64,000 nt of DNA from an uncultured Clostridia bacterium (GTDB taxonomy: Bacteria > Bacillota > Clostridia > Christensenellales > CAMQZB01), in contig CAMQZB010000006.1 in NCBI GenBank assembly GCA_947039455.1, forward strand, positions 1 through 64,000, written 5' to 3'. Positions within the stretch are counted from its first letter, which is position 1. Every line of letters starts with the position of its first letter. This document shows positions 26,158 to 36,302 of the stretch, in pieces. The translations under genes and the position numbers were made by a program. The notes below the pieces were generated by a model, which was not told the DNA's origin, ran no database searches, and worked only from the letters and a program-made list of their open reading frames with translations.

Positions 26158-26360
26158 AAATTTTTCACCTTTAATTTTGGATTAATAGATTTTCAAATGG
26201 TATATGAATATTTTAACACAACCAATATCCGATGTCAATGCAATGATTTATTTTTTTACGGATAAATGCGCACTTTGATAATAATTTCAATTACTTATAT
26301 GAAATCACACCCCTGAACCACATCTAATAAACGCAATTAAATAACTTATTAATATTAAGC

Positions 26361-26400
26361 AATTAAAAATCACCTATCGGTTGCCCCAATAGGTGATTTT
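26361..26400 (-). terminator. Terminator of the hrcA-grpE-dnaK-dnaJ operon
   Basis: AAAATCACCTAT (26366-26377) and ATAGGTGATTTT (26389-26400) make a perfect 12-bp stem with an 11-base loop and T-rich flanks. It lies 25 bases after dnaJ. Confidence 0.9.
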
Positions 26401-26424
26401 AAATTTATTTATATATTCATTGAT

Positions 26425-27546
26425 TTATTTTTCTTTAGAGATTTCATAGATTTTTTCCATATAATCTCTGTGTTTTGAATATTGTTTTTTCTCGAAAGAC
26501 TCACTAAGTTCCTCAAGGTCTTTCTTTTGTATACGAGTAAGACTTTTTGGAATTTCAACAAGTACGTTAAGATATAAATCACCAACTCTACCGTTTTTAG
26601 TTTTAATACCCTTGCCACGAATACGAAGCATAGTACCACTTTGAGTACCTTCAGGAATTTTTTGACTAAAAGTACCGTCTAAAGAAGGAACTTCAACTGT
26701 TCCACCAAGGGTCGCAGTAACAAAAGAGATTGGAATATCCACGAACAAATCTTGGTTTTTTCTCTTTAGAAGTTTATGTGGCGTAACAGTGATATCGATT
26801 ACTAAGCTACCGTTTGAACCAGTGGCACTTTTGGCGTGATTACCGTAACCACGCACTGACAATTCGTTACCGTTGTCAACTCCTGCTGGAATCTCAAGGC
26901 TGATAGTTTTGTTTTTAGATACAAAACCGTTACCGCGACAGTGAGTACATTTTTCAAGAATTTTCTTGCCTGTACCCTTACAATCTTCACAATCACGATG
27001 ACTAACTTGACGTCCAAAAATAGAGTTTGAAACGTATTGAACTTTACCAGTACCGCTACATTTTCCGCAAGTAGCGTGACTAGTTCCGTTTTTAGCGCCA
27101 GTACCGCTACATTCTTTACAACGTTCTTTCACAGTAACCTTAACATCTTTGTGAACGCCTTTGCAAGCTTCCACGAAAGATAAAGTCATGCTGATGTTGA
27201 TATCAGTACCAACTTCAGCAACTTGACGCGCAGATTGACTGCGACCGCCACCGCCGAAAGCAGAGAAGATATCGAAGATATCTTCGAAACCGCCTCCGCC
27301 ACCACCGCCACCAAATCCTCCAAAGTTAAAACCTTGAGGTTGAGGGTTGTCGTATTCCGCACGTTTATTACCGTCAGAAAGAGTTTCATAAGCTTCGTTA
27401 GCTTCTTTAAATTTTTCTGAGGCAGCTTCGTTACCTTGATTTAAATCAGGGTGATATTTTTTTGCTTGATTTCTGTAAGCTTTTTTAATTTCGTCATCGC
27501 TAGCGTCTTTGCTTACACCTAACACATCATAATAATTTTTTGCCAT
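26425..27546 (-). CDS. dnaJ: Chaperone DnaJ
   Basis: 373 aa Hsp40 co-chaperone that stimulates DnaK ATPase. The J domain (1-70) has HPD at 32-34, then a Gly/Phe-rich linker (GFGGGGGGGGFED), four CxxCxGxG zinc repeats (CKECSGTG, CGKCSGTG, CEDCKGTG, CTHCRGNG) and the C-terminal substrate domains. The ATG at 27546 gives the standard MAKNYYDVLG start; a longer in-frame start would add 13 atypical residues. Last gene of the CIRCE operon, 177 bases after dnaK. Confidence 0.97.
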   Translation of the reverse strand: MAKNYYDVLGVSKDASDDEIKKAYRNQAKKYHPDLNQGNEAASEKFKEANEAYETLSDGNKRAEYDNPQPQGFNFGGFGGGGGGGGFEDIFDIFSAFGGGGRSQSARQVAEVGTDINISMTLSFVEACKGVHKDVKVTVKERCKECSGTGAKNGTSHATCGKCSGTGKVQYVSNSIFGRQVSHRDCEDCKGTGKKILEKCTHCRGNGFVSKNKTISLEIPAGVDNGNELSVRGYGNHAKSATGSNGSLVIDITVTPHKLLKRKNQDLFVDIPISFVTATLGGTVEVPSLDGTFSQKIPEGTQSGTMLRIRGKGIKTKNGRVGDLYLNVLVEIPKSLTRIQKKDLEELSESFEKKQYSKHRDYMEKIYEISKEK

Positions 27547-27723
27547 AATTCTAATATTCTCCAAAAACGGAACAGCAACTGCCACTCCATTTATTTTTCA
27601 TAACTAATATAAAGACAAACCGCCTTTCATTATAAACGCAACTATATGGTCCACGCTAAAACAGCAGTAGACCATATAAAAAGTTTAAATTAATTTGTAC
27701 AACTTAATTCCCACTTTGAGAGA

Positions 27724-29553
27724 TTAGTCGTTGTCGTCAGTAACGTCAACAACGATATCTTCGTCAGAAGCGTCGTTAGATTCAGTGAATGGCTCGCCAC
27801 CTTCTGCTGCTCCACCTTGTTGTTGGTAAAGTTTACCGAAGATCGCACCAGTAGAATCCATAAGTTTTTGAGTTTCAGCTTTGATAGCTTCAAGATCGCC
27901 ATTTTCCAATACTTTCTTAGCATCAGCAACAGCAGTTTCAACAGTAGTCTTATCAGCTTCTTCAAGTTTATCAGAAGACTCTTTCATGAATTTTTCGATA
28001 TTGAAAATAGCTTGATCAAGCCCGTTTTTAATATCAAGTTCTTCTTTTCTTTTTTTATCTTCATCAGCATACATTTCAGCTTCTTTCACAGCTTTGTCAA
28101 TCTCGTCATCAGACAAGTTAGTAGAAGCAGTGATAGTAATGTTTTGAGATTTTCCAGTACCTTTATCAGTAGCCGTTACGTGAACGATACCGTTAGCATC
28201 GATGTCAAAAGTAACTTCAATTTGTGGAATACCACGAGGAGAAGGAGCAATACCAGAAAGCTCAAATCTTCCAAGAGTTTTGTTATCTTTAGCAAATTCT
28301 CTTTCACCTTGTAAAACGTGAACATCAACAGCAGGTTGATTATCAGCAGCAGTTGAGAATACTTGTGATTTTTTAGTAGGAATAGTTGTGTTTCTCTCGA
28401 TAATTTTCGTAGCAACACCACCCATAGTTTCGATTCCGATAGAAAGAGGAGTTACATCAAGAAGAAGAACGTCTTTAACATCACCAGACAAAACACCAGC
28501 TTGAATAGCTGCACCAACCGCAACGCACTCATCAGGATTGATACCTTTGAAAGGCTCAACACCAGTGAAAGCTTTCACAGCCTCGATAACTGCTGGAATT
28601 CTTGTAGAACCACCAACAACGATAATTTTATTTAGATCAGACAATGACAAACTAGCGTCTGACAAAGCTTTTTTCATAGGAACGATAGTCGCAGCAACTA
28701 GATCAGCAGTTAAAGCGTCGAATTTTTGTCTAGTAATATTCAAATCCAAATGCTTAGGACCATCAGCAGTAGCTGTGATAAATGGAAGGTTAACGTTAGT
28801 AGTAGCAACGCCAGAAAGCTCGATTTTAGCTTTTTCAGCAGCATCTTTCAAACGTTGAAGAGCCATTTTGTCTTTAGACAAATCAACACCCTCAGCCTTT
28901 TTAAATTCTTCTAAAAGGAAATTAACTAGTCTTTCGTCAAAGTCATCACCACCAAGTTTAGTGTTACCGTTAGTAGATAGAACTTCGAAAACTCCGTCTC
29001 CGATTTCTAAAATAGAAACGTCGAATGTACCACCACCAAGATCGTAGATCAAGATTTTAGCGTTTTTGTTGTCGCCTTTGTCAAGACCGTAAGACAAAGC
29101 AGCAGCAGTTGGCTCGTTGATAATTCTTTTAACATCAAGTCCAGCAATTCTGCCTGCGTCTTTAGTAGCTTGACGTTGGCTATCGTTGAAGTAAGCAGGA
29201 ACAGTAATAACTGCCTCAGTTACTTTTTCACCAAGATAAGCTTCAGCATCTTGTTTAAGTTTAGTCAAAATCATAGCTGAAATTTCTTGAGGAGAATATT
29301 GATTGTCGTCGATATTAACCTTGAAATTGCTACCCATTTCACGTTTGATTGAAGAAATAGTTCTGTCAGGGTTAGCAACCGCTTGGCGTTTTGCTACTTG
29401 ACCAACTAATCTCTCACCGTCTTTTTTAAATCCTACTACAGAAGCAGTAGTTCTTGCGCCTTCAGCATTAGAGATTACAACTGGCTCGCCGCCTTCCATA
29501 ACCGCAACACATGAATTTGTTGTTCCTAAATCGATTCCGATAATTTTACCCAT
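27724..29553 (-). CDS. dnaK: Chaperone DnaK (Hsp70)
   Basis: 609 aa, full length. The ATPase domain begins [17 protein letters not shown], with [12 protein letters not shown] and [10 protein letters not shown]; the substrate domain ([13 protein letters not shown], then [10 protein letters not shown]) and a helical lid follow, ending in an acidic tail ([13 protein letters not shown]). It folds and refolds proteins with DnaJ and GrpE. CAAGGAG precedes the ATG. It lies 83 bases after grpE in the operon. Confidence 0.98.
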   Translation of the reverse strand: MGKIIGIDLGTTNSCVAVMEGGEPVVISNAEGARTTASVVGFKKDGERLVGQVAKRQAVANPDRTISSIKREMGSNFKVNIDDNQYSPQEISAMILTKLKQDAEAYLGEKVTEAVITVPAYFNDSQRQATKDAGRIAGLDVKRIINEPTAAALSYGLDKGDNKNAKILIYDLGGGTFDVSILEIGDGVFEVLSTNGNTKLGGDDFDERLVNFLLEEFKKAEGVDLSKDKMALQRLKDAAEKAKIELSGVATTNVNLPFITATADGPKHLDLNITRQKFDALTADLVAATIVPMKKALSDASLSLSDLNKIIVVGGSTRIPAVIEAVKAFTGVEPFKGINPDECVAVGAAIQAGVLSGDVKDVLLLDVTPLSIGIETMGGVATKIIERNTTIPTKKSQVFSTAADNQPAVDVHVLQGEREFAKDNKTLGRFELSGIAPSPRGIPQIEVTFDIDANGIVHVTATDKGTGKSQNITITASTNLSDDEIDKAVKEAEMYADEDKKRKEELDIKNGLDQAIFNIEKFMKESSDKLEEADKTTVETAVADAKKVLENGDLEAIKAETQKLMDSTGAIFGKLYQQQGGAAEGGEPFTESNDASDEDIVVDVTDDND

Positions 29554-29636
29554 AATAATAACTCCTTGTTTCGTCCAATTTTATGACGAATTATTTATTT
29601 ATTTTATTTCTTTATAAAAATTTTTAACTAATATAA

Positions 29637-30266
29637 TTACACCGCAACTTTAACAAAGCTGTGACGTAGTACTTTATTGCCTTTGTAGTATCCTTTTTGG
29701 AATACTTCAATAACCGTGTCAGACTGCTCAGGACTCTCCGCCTCACCTTGCATAACAGCATTGTGAAATTCAGGGTCAAAAGGTTTTCCAAGACAATCAA
29801 TTTCAGTTACTCCAAAATGAGCAAGTTTATCAATTAATTGTTTTTGAATCATTTTCACGCCACCAGCAATGCTCTCGTCAGCAATCATAGAAATTGCTCT
29901 GTCAAGATTATCAAGAGTTTCAACTATTGAAGATAAAACTTCGTTTTGTCCGTCAATATAACCCTCACTGCGACTAGTAGAAGCGCGTCTTTTGTAGTTT
30001 TCATAGTCAGCAACAAGTCTCATATAAGTGTCATCAGACACCTTGCCCGCAGCTTTCTCTTGAAGCTCAACACCCCTTTTCTCCATTTCCGTAAGCATTT
30101 TCATCAAAGCCACGTTAGCATCTTTCATGCTATCGAAAAACTCTTCTTTCTTATCGTCTGGAGTGGTAGCATAACTAATTTTCGAAAAATCAGGTGGATT
30201 GTTCCCACTGTCCACAACCACATCTTCTATGTTTTCCACATCAATATTACTATGTTTTTTTGCCAT
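29637..30266 (-). CDS. grpE: Nucleotide exchange factor GrpE
   Basis: 209 aa. An acidic, disordered N-terminus, then the long dimerising helix (RLVADYENYKRRAS) and the conserved C-terminal beta domain (FDPEFHNAVMQ, VIEVFQKGYYKGNKVLRHSFVKVA). It releases ADP from DnaK. TAGGAG precedes the ATG. Eighteen bases after hrcA. Confidence 0.96.
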   Translation of the reverse strand: MAKKHSNIDVENIEDVVVDSGNNPPDFSKISYATTPDDKKEEFFDSMKDANVALMKMLTEMEKRGVELQEKAAGKVSDDTYMRLVADYENYKRRASTSRSEGYIDGQNEVLSSIVETLDNLDRAISMIADESIAGGVKMIQKQLIDKLAHFGVTEIDCLGKPFDPEFHNAVMQGEAESPEQSDTVIEVFQKGYYKGNKVLRHSFVKVAV

Positions 30267-30284
30267 TTCAATCTCCTATAATTA

Positions 30285-31295
30285 TCATTTGATCATATCG
30301 CCGATAACAGCTCTAATACCGTTCAACACGCTAATAACCTTGTTATAATCCATTCTCGCAGGACCAATAACGCCGTAAGTACCGTAATCAACATCGTCGA
30401 TAGTGTAGTTTGCAGTAATCATGCAACATTCCTCAGGCAAGTTAGTTTCCCCACCACCTAGAGTAATATTCACATCAATTCCATCAGTTGAATTTTGTTT
30501 CATAATCTCAGTAAGTTTTTCCTTACTATCAATTATATTCATGAAACCTTTTGCGCTGTCAACATTATTAAATTCTTTGTGATTAAAAATTTTCGAACCA
30601 CCCATAAGATACAAATTGGAATTTTTTTCTTCCATATGCTCACTTAAAGTAGTGAAAATCTGACCAAACAGTCCTCTATAATCTTTAAATTCATTGGTAA
30701 TACTGTCTTTTAGGTTTTCAATATCGTAAACGGTTTTCCCAACAATATGCTTATTCAGAATACTTTCTGCAGTTTTTAAATACTCGTCTCCCTCAAGGAA
30801 ATTTCCGTATACTTTATAGTCAGCAACATTGCCACCTTCAAGTACAGTAATTAACACAAGAGTATTTTCTGACAATTTAACCAACTTTATACTTTGGAAT
30901 TTGCTGTCACCGTTAGTGACGCTTGCAATTGAAGTATAGTTTGTCATATCGGACAAAACCTTCACCGCATTTGAAGCTATGTATTCAGCCTCACGCACTG
31001 TTGAATTGAAATACTTTTTCATTGAAAGAAGTTCTTTCGCAGTCAACTTAGTGTCTTTCATCATTCCGTCTATATAATGTTTGTAAGCTAAATTAGTAGG
31101 CACTCGCCCTGCACTTGTGTGTGGTTGAGTTAAAAAACCCAATTCCTCAAGTGAGGCAAGTTCGTTTCGAATTGTAGCAGAGCTTAGATTATCCAAGTGA
31201 CCGTCATGAATTGACTTACTACTAACAGGGGTAGCCGAGTTGATGTAATCATCAATTACTACTTGCAAAATCTTTTTCTTTCTATCAGATAGCAT
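30285..31295 (-). CDS. hrcA: Heat-inducible transcription repressor HrcA
   Basis: 336 aa. The N-terminal winged helix (LSDRKKKILQVVIDDYINSATPV, then SSATIRNELASLEELGFL) and TSAGRVPTNLAYKHYID are classical HrcA. The GAF-like middle and the C-terminal GPARMDYNKVI are also present. It binds CIRCE as a dimer, with GroEL assisting in other species. A CIRCE site lies just upstream, so the operon represses itself. TAAGGAG precedes the ATG. Confidence 0.97.
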   Translation of the reverse strand: MLSDRKKKILQVVIDDYINSATPVSSKSIHDGHLDNLSSATIRNELASLEELGFLTQPHTSAGRVPTNLAYKHYIDGMMKDTKLTAKELLSMKKYFNSTVREAEYIASNAVKVLSDMTNYTSIASVTNGDSKFQSIKLVKLSENTLVLITVLEGGNVADYKVYGNFLEGDEYLKTAESILNKHIVGKTVYDIENLKDSITNEFKDYRGLFGQIFTTLSEHMEEKNSNLYLMGGSKIFNHKEFNNVDSAKGFMNIIDSKEKLTEIMKQNSTDGIDVNITLGGGETNLPEECCMITANYTIDDVDYGTYGVIGPARMDYNKVISVLNGIRAVIGDMIK

Positions 31296-31320
31296 TTTAT
31301 CACTCCTTATAATCTAATTG

Positions 31321-31347
31321 CTAGCACTCAAACAGCAAGAGTGCTAA
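31321..31347. promoter_or_regulatory. CIRCE operator
   Basis: CTAGCACTC - 9 bases - GAGTGCTAA (31321-31347), one base off the consensus TTAGCACTC-N9-GAGTGCTAA. A second half-site, TTAGCACTC, lies at 31362-31370 in the promoter, without an inverted partner. It is the binding site of HrcA. Confidence 0.96.
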
Positions 31348-31358
31348 ACCATATATAT

Positions 31359-31388
31359 AATTTAGCACTCTCGACCCTTGATTGTCAA
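31359..31388 (-). promoter_or_regulatory. SigA promoter of the hrcA operon
   Basis: On the minus strand TTGACA (31383-31388), an 18-base spacer and TAAATT (31359-31364). The spacer contains the extra CIRCE half-site, and CIRCE follows immediately downstream in the transcribed leader. Confidence 0.7.
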
Positions 31389-31465
31389 CTATTTTAACCT
31401 AGTTTTCATCATTTTATTTAATTTTATTTATTTACCACAATTTTCCCATAAAATTTATAGGTTTT

Positions 31466-32569
31466 TCACATAAATTCTACCATAACACCACTAGCCACAG
31501 AAAAATATTTCGTTTTGATCGCCACGTGAGTATTATCAATATCAAGATAAGCTTTCATTTTATCCAGTGGTTCATTGTACAATGCCAAGAAATCCCAGTT
31601 AAACATATTTTGAAAATCAGCAAGAACAATACCTTGATTCATTCTTAGCCTTAACATAATATATTCTTGCATTTTGTCTTTTTCCGTAAGGTCTTCTTCC
31701 AACATTTCCGAGTAACCATTCTCTATATAGTCACCTAAATCGCTACCGTTGAAAAACCGTCTGTTCCCATAAAGAGAGTGACTAGCAATACCAAAGCCCA
31801 AGTAGTTTTGCAAGTTCCAATAACCTATATTATGTCGTGATACAAGATTGTTTCTAGCAAAGTTCGAAGTTTCATATTGATTAAATCCACACTTTCCTAA
31901 CTTAGCCACCACCATATCATACATATCCGCAACGGTATCTTCATCAGCAACTTCCACAAGCCCTTTTTCAACCATTGCAGTAAGTTTCGTCCCTTCCTCA
32001 AGTTTCAACATATAGCAAGAGATATGACTAGGAGCAAGAGAAACCGCAATTTCTATTGACCGAGCTAAACTTTCCATAGTTTGAAGTGGGATCCCAATCA
32101 TCAAATCAAGTGAGTAATTAGGAAAAATTTCTTTCAAAACATTACAAGCCTCAACAGCTTGATTTTTTGAATGTAACCTATCAATAGCTACAAGTTCATT
32201 GTCGTGAAAACTTTGAACACCTACTGAAAATCTATTGAATCCGCCTTTTTTAAGTTCCACAAGCATAGCTTTATCGAAAGTAAAAGGATTGCCCTCAATA
32301 GTAATTTCAGCATCACTTGCAATGTTATAATTAGCCTTAACGCAATGCAATATTGCCATAATATCAGGTAAAGAAATAGCGGTAGGAGTACCGCCACCTA
32401 AGTAGACAGATTGCACCACACCGCTATATTCTCCACTTTTGCTTTCTATTTCCTGAAGAAGTTTTACTACATAATTATGTTTAATATCGTCATTGACGCT
32501 GTAAGAAACAAAATCACAGTAAGCACATTTTCGGTAACAAAAAGGTATGTGTATATATAAGGACAACAT
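31466..32569 (-). CDS. hemW: HemW, radical SAM heme chaperone-like
   Basis: 367 aa, related to oxygen-independent coproporphyrinogen oxidase but of HemW type: HIPFCYRKCAYCDF with C11, C15 and C18 (CxxxCxxC) and no fourth HemN-type Cys after it. GGGTPTA, EGNPFTFD and FSVGVQSF follow. It is thought to insert heme into partner proteins. Its ATG overlaps the lepA stop (TAATG), a conserved lepA-hemW pair in Firmicutes. Confidence 0.93.
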   Translation of the reverse strand: MLSLYIHIPFCYRKCAYCDFVSYSVNDDIKHNYVVKLLQEIESKSGEYSGVVQSVYLGGGTPTAISLPDIMAILHCVKANYNIASDAEITIEGNPFTFDKAMLVELKKGGFNRFSVGVQSFHDNELVAIDRLHSKNQAVEACNVLKEIFPNYSLDLMIGIPLQTMESLARSIEIAVSLAPSHISCYMLKLEEGTKLTAMVEKGLVEVADEDTVADMYDMVVAKLGKCGFNQYETSNFARNNLVSRHNIGYWNLQNYLGFGIASHSLYGNRRFFNGSDLGDYIENGYSEMLEEDLTEKDKMQEYIMLRLRMNQGIVLADFQNMFNWDFLALYNEPLDKMKAYLDIDNTHVAIKTKYFSVASGVMVEFM

Positions 32570-34377
32570 TATGAATCAATTTTCAAGATAGTAACAAACG
32601 CCTCTGACGGAATTTGAACCGTACCAATTTGACGCATTTTCTTCTTGCCCTCTTTTTGTTTTTCAAGCAATTTTTTCTTTCTTGAGATATCGCCACCATA
32701 ACACTTAGCCAAAACGTCTTTACGCATAGCCTTAACAGTTTCACGAGCGATAACCTTGCTACCAATAGCAGCTTGAATAGGAATTTCAAACATCTGACGA
32801 GGAATAACTGCCTTTAACTTTTCAGCAACAATTCTTCCACGAGCGTATGCTTTTTCTTTATGCACAATAATAGAAAGTGCATCACAAACTTCGCCGTTAA
32901 GCATAAGATCAAGTTTCACAAGCTCACTTCTTTGGTACCCGTTCATTTCATAATCAAGTGACGCATAACCTTTAGTACGAGATTTCAACGCATCAAAGAA
33001 GTCGTAAATAATCTCATTCAAAGGAATAGTATAATGCAATTCAACACGGTTAGAATCAAGGTAAGTCATGTTGTGATAAGTAGAACGTTTCTCTTGACAA
33101 AGATCCATAATCGCACCTAAGTAAGCTGGTGGAGAATAGATTTTAGCCTCAACGATAGGTTCTTCAATATAGTCAATTTCTCCAATAGGCGGTAAATGCG
33201 ATGGGTTATCCACCGTAAGATTTGTGCCGTTGGTTTTATATACATTATATGAAACACCAGGAGCAGTTGTAATAATTTCCAAATTAAATTCACGTTCAAT
33301 ACGTTCTTGAATAATTTCCATGTGAAGCAATCCCAAGAAACCACATCTAAATCCAAAGCCAAGAGCTTGAGAAGAATCAGGTTGGAAAGACAATGAAGCG
33401 TCGTTTAAGTTCAACTTCATAAGAGCATCTTTCAGGTCACTAAATCTTGAACCGTCCACAGGATAAATACCAGAATACACCATTGGAAGAACTTTTTTAT
33501 AACCAGCAAGTGGCTCTAATGCTCCCCCCTCAACGGAAGTAATGGTATCACCAACGTGAGTATCGTGAACCGATTTAATACTAGCAGCGATGTAACCAAC
33601 TTCGCCTGCATCAAGAGATGTTGCAGGATAAAGCAAATTCGGTGCAAAATAACCAACTTCAGTTACTTCAAAAGTTTTATCACTTTTGAAAGTTTTGATA
33701 GAGTCGCCCACTTTCACAGTACCCTCAGCGATACGAGTGAAACAAACAACGCCCTTGTAGTTATCGTAGTATGAGTCAAAAATCAAAGCACGAAGCGGAG
33801 CAGCTTTATCGCATTTTGGTGCTGGTACTTTATTAATAACAGCAGTCAAAACATCTTCAATACCGATACCCTCTTTAGCAGAGATTAGCGGAATATTAGT
33901 ACAATCAAGACCAATAACATCTTCGATTTCTTTCTTTACTTTTTCGATATCAGCACCAGGTAAATCGATTTTATTGATAACAGGCAAAATCTCAAGGTTG
34001 TTGTCTAAAGCTAAATAAACGTTAGCTAAAGTTTGAGCTTCCACTCCTTGAGTAGCATCAACTATCAAAATCGCACCCTCACAAGCTGCCAAAGAACGTG
34101 AAACTTCGTAAGTGAAATCCACGTGCCCTGGTGTGTCGATAAGATTCAGGTAGTAAGTTTCCCCACCAACTTCGTAAGTCATTTTTACTGGAGTTAACTT
34201 AATAGTAATTCCACGCTCACGTTCCAAATCCATGCTATCTAATATTTGAGATTCCATATCACGCTTAGACAAAGTTCCACAGTGTTCAATCAGCCTGTCA
34301 GCCAACGTACTTTTACCATGGTCAATGTGGGCAATGATACAAAAATTTCTTAAATTTTCTTCTTTAATAACGGACAT
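32569..34377 (-). CDS. lepA: Elongation factor 4 (LepA)
   Basis: 602 aa translational GTPase: G1 [32 protein letters not shown], then domains II, III, V and the LepA-specific C-terminal domain ([42 protein letters not shown]). It acts on ribosomes in back-translocation or initiation quality control. GGAGGG lies close upstream of the ATG. hemW overlaps its stop. Confidence 0.98.
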   Translation of the reverse strand: MSVIKEENLRNFCIIAHIDHGKSTLADRLIEHCGTLSKRDMESQILDSMDLERERGITIKLTPVKMTYEVGGETYYLNLIDTPGHVDFTYEVSRSLAACEGAILIVDATQGVEAQTLANVYLALDNNLEILPVINKIDLPGADIEKVKKEIEDVIGLDCTNIPLISAKEGIGIEDVLTAVINKVPAPKCDKAAPLRALIFDSYYDNYKGVVCFTRIAEGTVKVGDSIKTFKSDKTFEVTEVGYFAPNLLYPATSLDAGEVGYIAASIKSVHDTHVGDTITSVEGGALEPLAGYKKVLPMVYSGIYPVDGSRFSDLKDALMKLNLNDASLSFQPDSSQALGFGFRCGFLGLLHMEIIQERIEREFNLEIITTAPGVSYNVYKTNGTNLTVDNPSHLPPIGEIDYIEEPIVEAKIYSPPAYLGAIMDLCQEKRSTYHNMTYLDSNRVELHYTIPLNEIIYDFFDALKSRTKGYASLDYEMNGYQRSELVKLDLMLNGEVCDALSIIVHKEKAYARGRIVAEKLKAVIPRQMFEIPIQAAIGSKVIARETVKAMRKDVLAKCYGGDISRKKKLLEKQKEGKKKMRQIGTVQIPSEAFVTILKIDS

Positions 34378-34399
34378 ATAATCCCTCCATAACTCTAAT

Positions 34400-34429
34400 A
34401 TTATACTCTAATTATGAAAAAAATAGCAA
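34400..34429 (-). promoter_or_regulatory. SigA promoter of lepA-hemW
   Basis: On the minus strand TTGCTA (34424-34429), an 18-base spacer and TATAAT (34400-34405). The transcript would start about 15 bases before lepA. Confidence 0.72.
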
Positions 34430-34500
34430 GCATATTTAACACTGAAACACCCAACCACACAGAAATACTATTTAGTGTTTTAAAAATTTTCACTAATACA

Positions 34501-34529
34501 TTGCTATTTTCCATAACTTGTTGTATAAT
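34501..34529 (+). promoter_or_regulatory. SigA promoter of the LUD-domain gene
   Basis: TTGCTA (34501-34506), a 17-base spacer and TATAAT (34524-34529). Divergent from lepA. Confidence 0.78.
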
Positions 34530-34563
34530 ACACTCATAAAAAATATCGAAATGAGGTGTAAAT

Positions 34564-35166
34564 ATGAATTACGAAAAATTAATTGAGAATTTAACCAACC
34601 GTGGTTTTATCGCAAAAATATTTGATGATGAAAACCAAATGGTTGAAGAAATGAAAAAGCACATCGAAAAAACAGAATCGATTGGCTTTGGTGGCAGTAT
34701 GACTGCAGCTGAAATTAATCTTACCGATAAACTTTTAGAAGAGGGTTACACTGTCACAACTTCTAAAACTACTGGACTTGATTATATAGAAGTAGCAAGA
34801 AAAAACTTAAATGCCGATGTTTACGTGACTAGTGCAAACGCAATTTCTATGGAAGGGTCACTAATTAATATTGACGGAACTGGCAACCGCATTGGCGGAA
34901 CTTGTTTTGGTCCTGAAAAACTTTTTTATGTTTTAGGCACAAATAAAGTTGAAGAAACTTTCGAAAAAGCACTTTGGAGAGCAAGAAATATTGCCGCTCC
35001 TCTAAACTGCAAACGCCTATTGAGAAACACACCTTGCGTTAAAACAGGAAAATGCGAAGACTGCAATTCCCCTGACCGCATATGCCGTGGTTTCCTTGTA
35101 GTTGAGCGTCCTTTAACTAGAAAAACTACCTATGTTTACATAATCAAAAAATCACTAGGACTGTAA
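34564..35166 (+). CDS. LUD-domain protein (YkgG/LutC-like, DUF162)
   Basis: 200 aa. SIGFGGSMTAAEINL, ANAISMEGSLINIDGTGNRI and GPEKLFYVLG are the conserved LUD motifs; the C-terminal part has a Cys cluster (NCKRLLRNTPCVKTGKCEDC and then ICR) seen in single-gene clostridial members and possibly Fe-S or metal binding. In LutC/LutB the domain belongs to lactate utilisation, but here no lutA/lutB partner exists, so the role is open. GAGGTG precedes the ATG and a strong promoter lies upstream. Confidence 0.85.
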   Translation: MNYEKLIENLTNRGFIAKIFDDENQMVEEMKKHIEKTESIGFGGSMTAAEINLTDKLLEEGYTVTTSKTTGLDYIEVARKNLNADVYVTSANAISMEGSLINIDGTGNRIGGTCFGPEKLFYVLGTNKVEETFEKALWRARNIAAPLNCKRLLRNTPCVKTGKCEDCNSPDRICRGFLVVERPLTRKTTYVYIIKKSLGL

Positions 35167-35326
35167 AACTAACTAGATTGCTTTGAACAATCACTGAAGG
35201 ATTATATAGACTAACACCTATTGAGAAATCAAGTAATTTACTGTATAAAATCATTAATTGATTAAATAAAAACAGTTATAACTAAAGAAAGACACTATAT
35301 AAAAATCATAAACGGAGATTAAAATT

Positions 35327-36073
35327 ATGAGAATACCTGAAAATCATTGGTTACGTACCACTAAAATTGCCCACAGAGGACTTTGGGGCGGAGCTGTTCC
35401 TGAAAATAGTACAGCAAGTTTCAAAGCTGCTATCCAAGCTGGATTTGCTATAGAAACTGACGTGCATTTAACTTCTGACGGACAATTAATAGTACACCAC
35501 GACAGCAACACATTGCGTCAAACAGGAGTTAAACACGAAATCACAGAAACTGATTTAGCTACTCTTAAAACTTTATTCCTTGACGGAACACAAGAAAAGT
35601 TAATCACTCTTTCCGAGCTACTTGAAATACTAAATGGACAAATTCCATTAATGCTAGAAATCAAAGCAAATATGACAAATTCCAAAGAAATCGCACAAGC
35701 AGTTCATGTAATTATGAAAGATTACAAAGGTGAATTTGCAGTGCAAGCATTTAACCCACTTGCTGTAAAATGGTTTAAGAAAAACGAGCCGTCATGGTTA
35801 CGTGGTCAATTAAGTTGCTCTTATTCTGACCAAAAAGGGTTTGCATTCTATCTTGGAAAAATACTTTTCTTTAATAGAATGACAAAGCCTGATTTCGTTG
35901 ACTACGATCAAGCTGACTTGCCAAACAAATACGTAGACAAAGCAAAAAAACAAGGAAAACTTATCATCACATACACAATAACTACCCCTGAACGTGAGAA
36001 AGAACTAAAAGGCTACTACGACAATCTAATCTTCGAACACTATCTTCCAGAAAACAAAAACCCAATGAAATAA
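35327..36073 (+). CDS. Glycerophosphodiester phosphodiesterase family protein
   Basis: 248 aa, no signal peptide. IAHRGLWGGAVPENS (14-28) has the catalytic His16-Arg17 and PEN, and FAIETDVHLTSDGQLIVHHD carries the metal Glu/Asp and the second His. LMLEIKAN and ITYTITTPE continue the TIM barrel. It hydrolyses glycerophosphodiesters to glycerol 3-phosphate and an alcohol. CGGAG precedes the ATG. A perfect palindromic terminator follows; it stands alone. Confidence 0.9.
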   Translation: MRIPENHWLRTTKIAHRGLWGGAVPENSTASFKAAIQAGFAIETDVHLTSDGQLIVHHDSNTLRQTGVKHEITETDLATLKTLFLDGTQEKLITLSELLEILNGQIPLMLEIKANMTNSKEIAQAVHVIMKDYKGEFAVQAFNPLAVKWFKKNEPSWLRGQLSCSYSDQKGFAFYLGKILFFNRMTKPDFVDYDQADLPNKYVDKAKKQGKLIITYTITTPEREKELKGYYDNLIFEHYLPENKNPMK

Positions 36074-36185
36074 TCGATGAAAACATATTTATTTTTACTA
36101 AATGTATAACTAAATACTATCATCAATTAAGATAAAATATTTATAATAATATTAAAACCAAATTAATAAAATAAATATAAGACAT

Positions 36186-36219
36186 AAAGGGTGCTATATC
36201 AATTGATATAGCACCCTTT
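36186..36219. terminator. Perfect palindromic terminator, bidirectional
   Basis: Two 17-base arms without mismatch (36186-36202 and 36203-36219), beginning AAAGGGTGC and ending GCACCCTTT. T-rich on both sides; it separates the GDPD gene from the converging MerR-RDD gene. Confidence 0.85.
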
Positions 36220-36302
36220 ATAATTTCAATTTTTCAACTTCCTATTACCATATAACATTTTTAGTCATACAACACTCTTAGTAATATAATACTCTTTGAA
36301 TA

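Noticed and set aside
27690-27965. Several 60-160 aa ORFs opposite or overlapping dnaK, dnaJ, pnp, lepA
   Set aside because: They lie in alternative frames of well-supported genes, lack ribosome sites and have skewed Leu/Lys/Phe composition typical of shadow frames.
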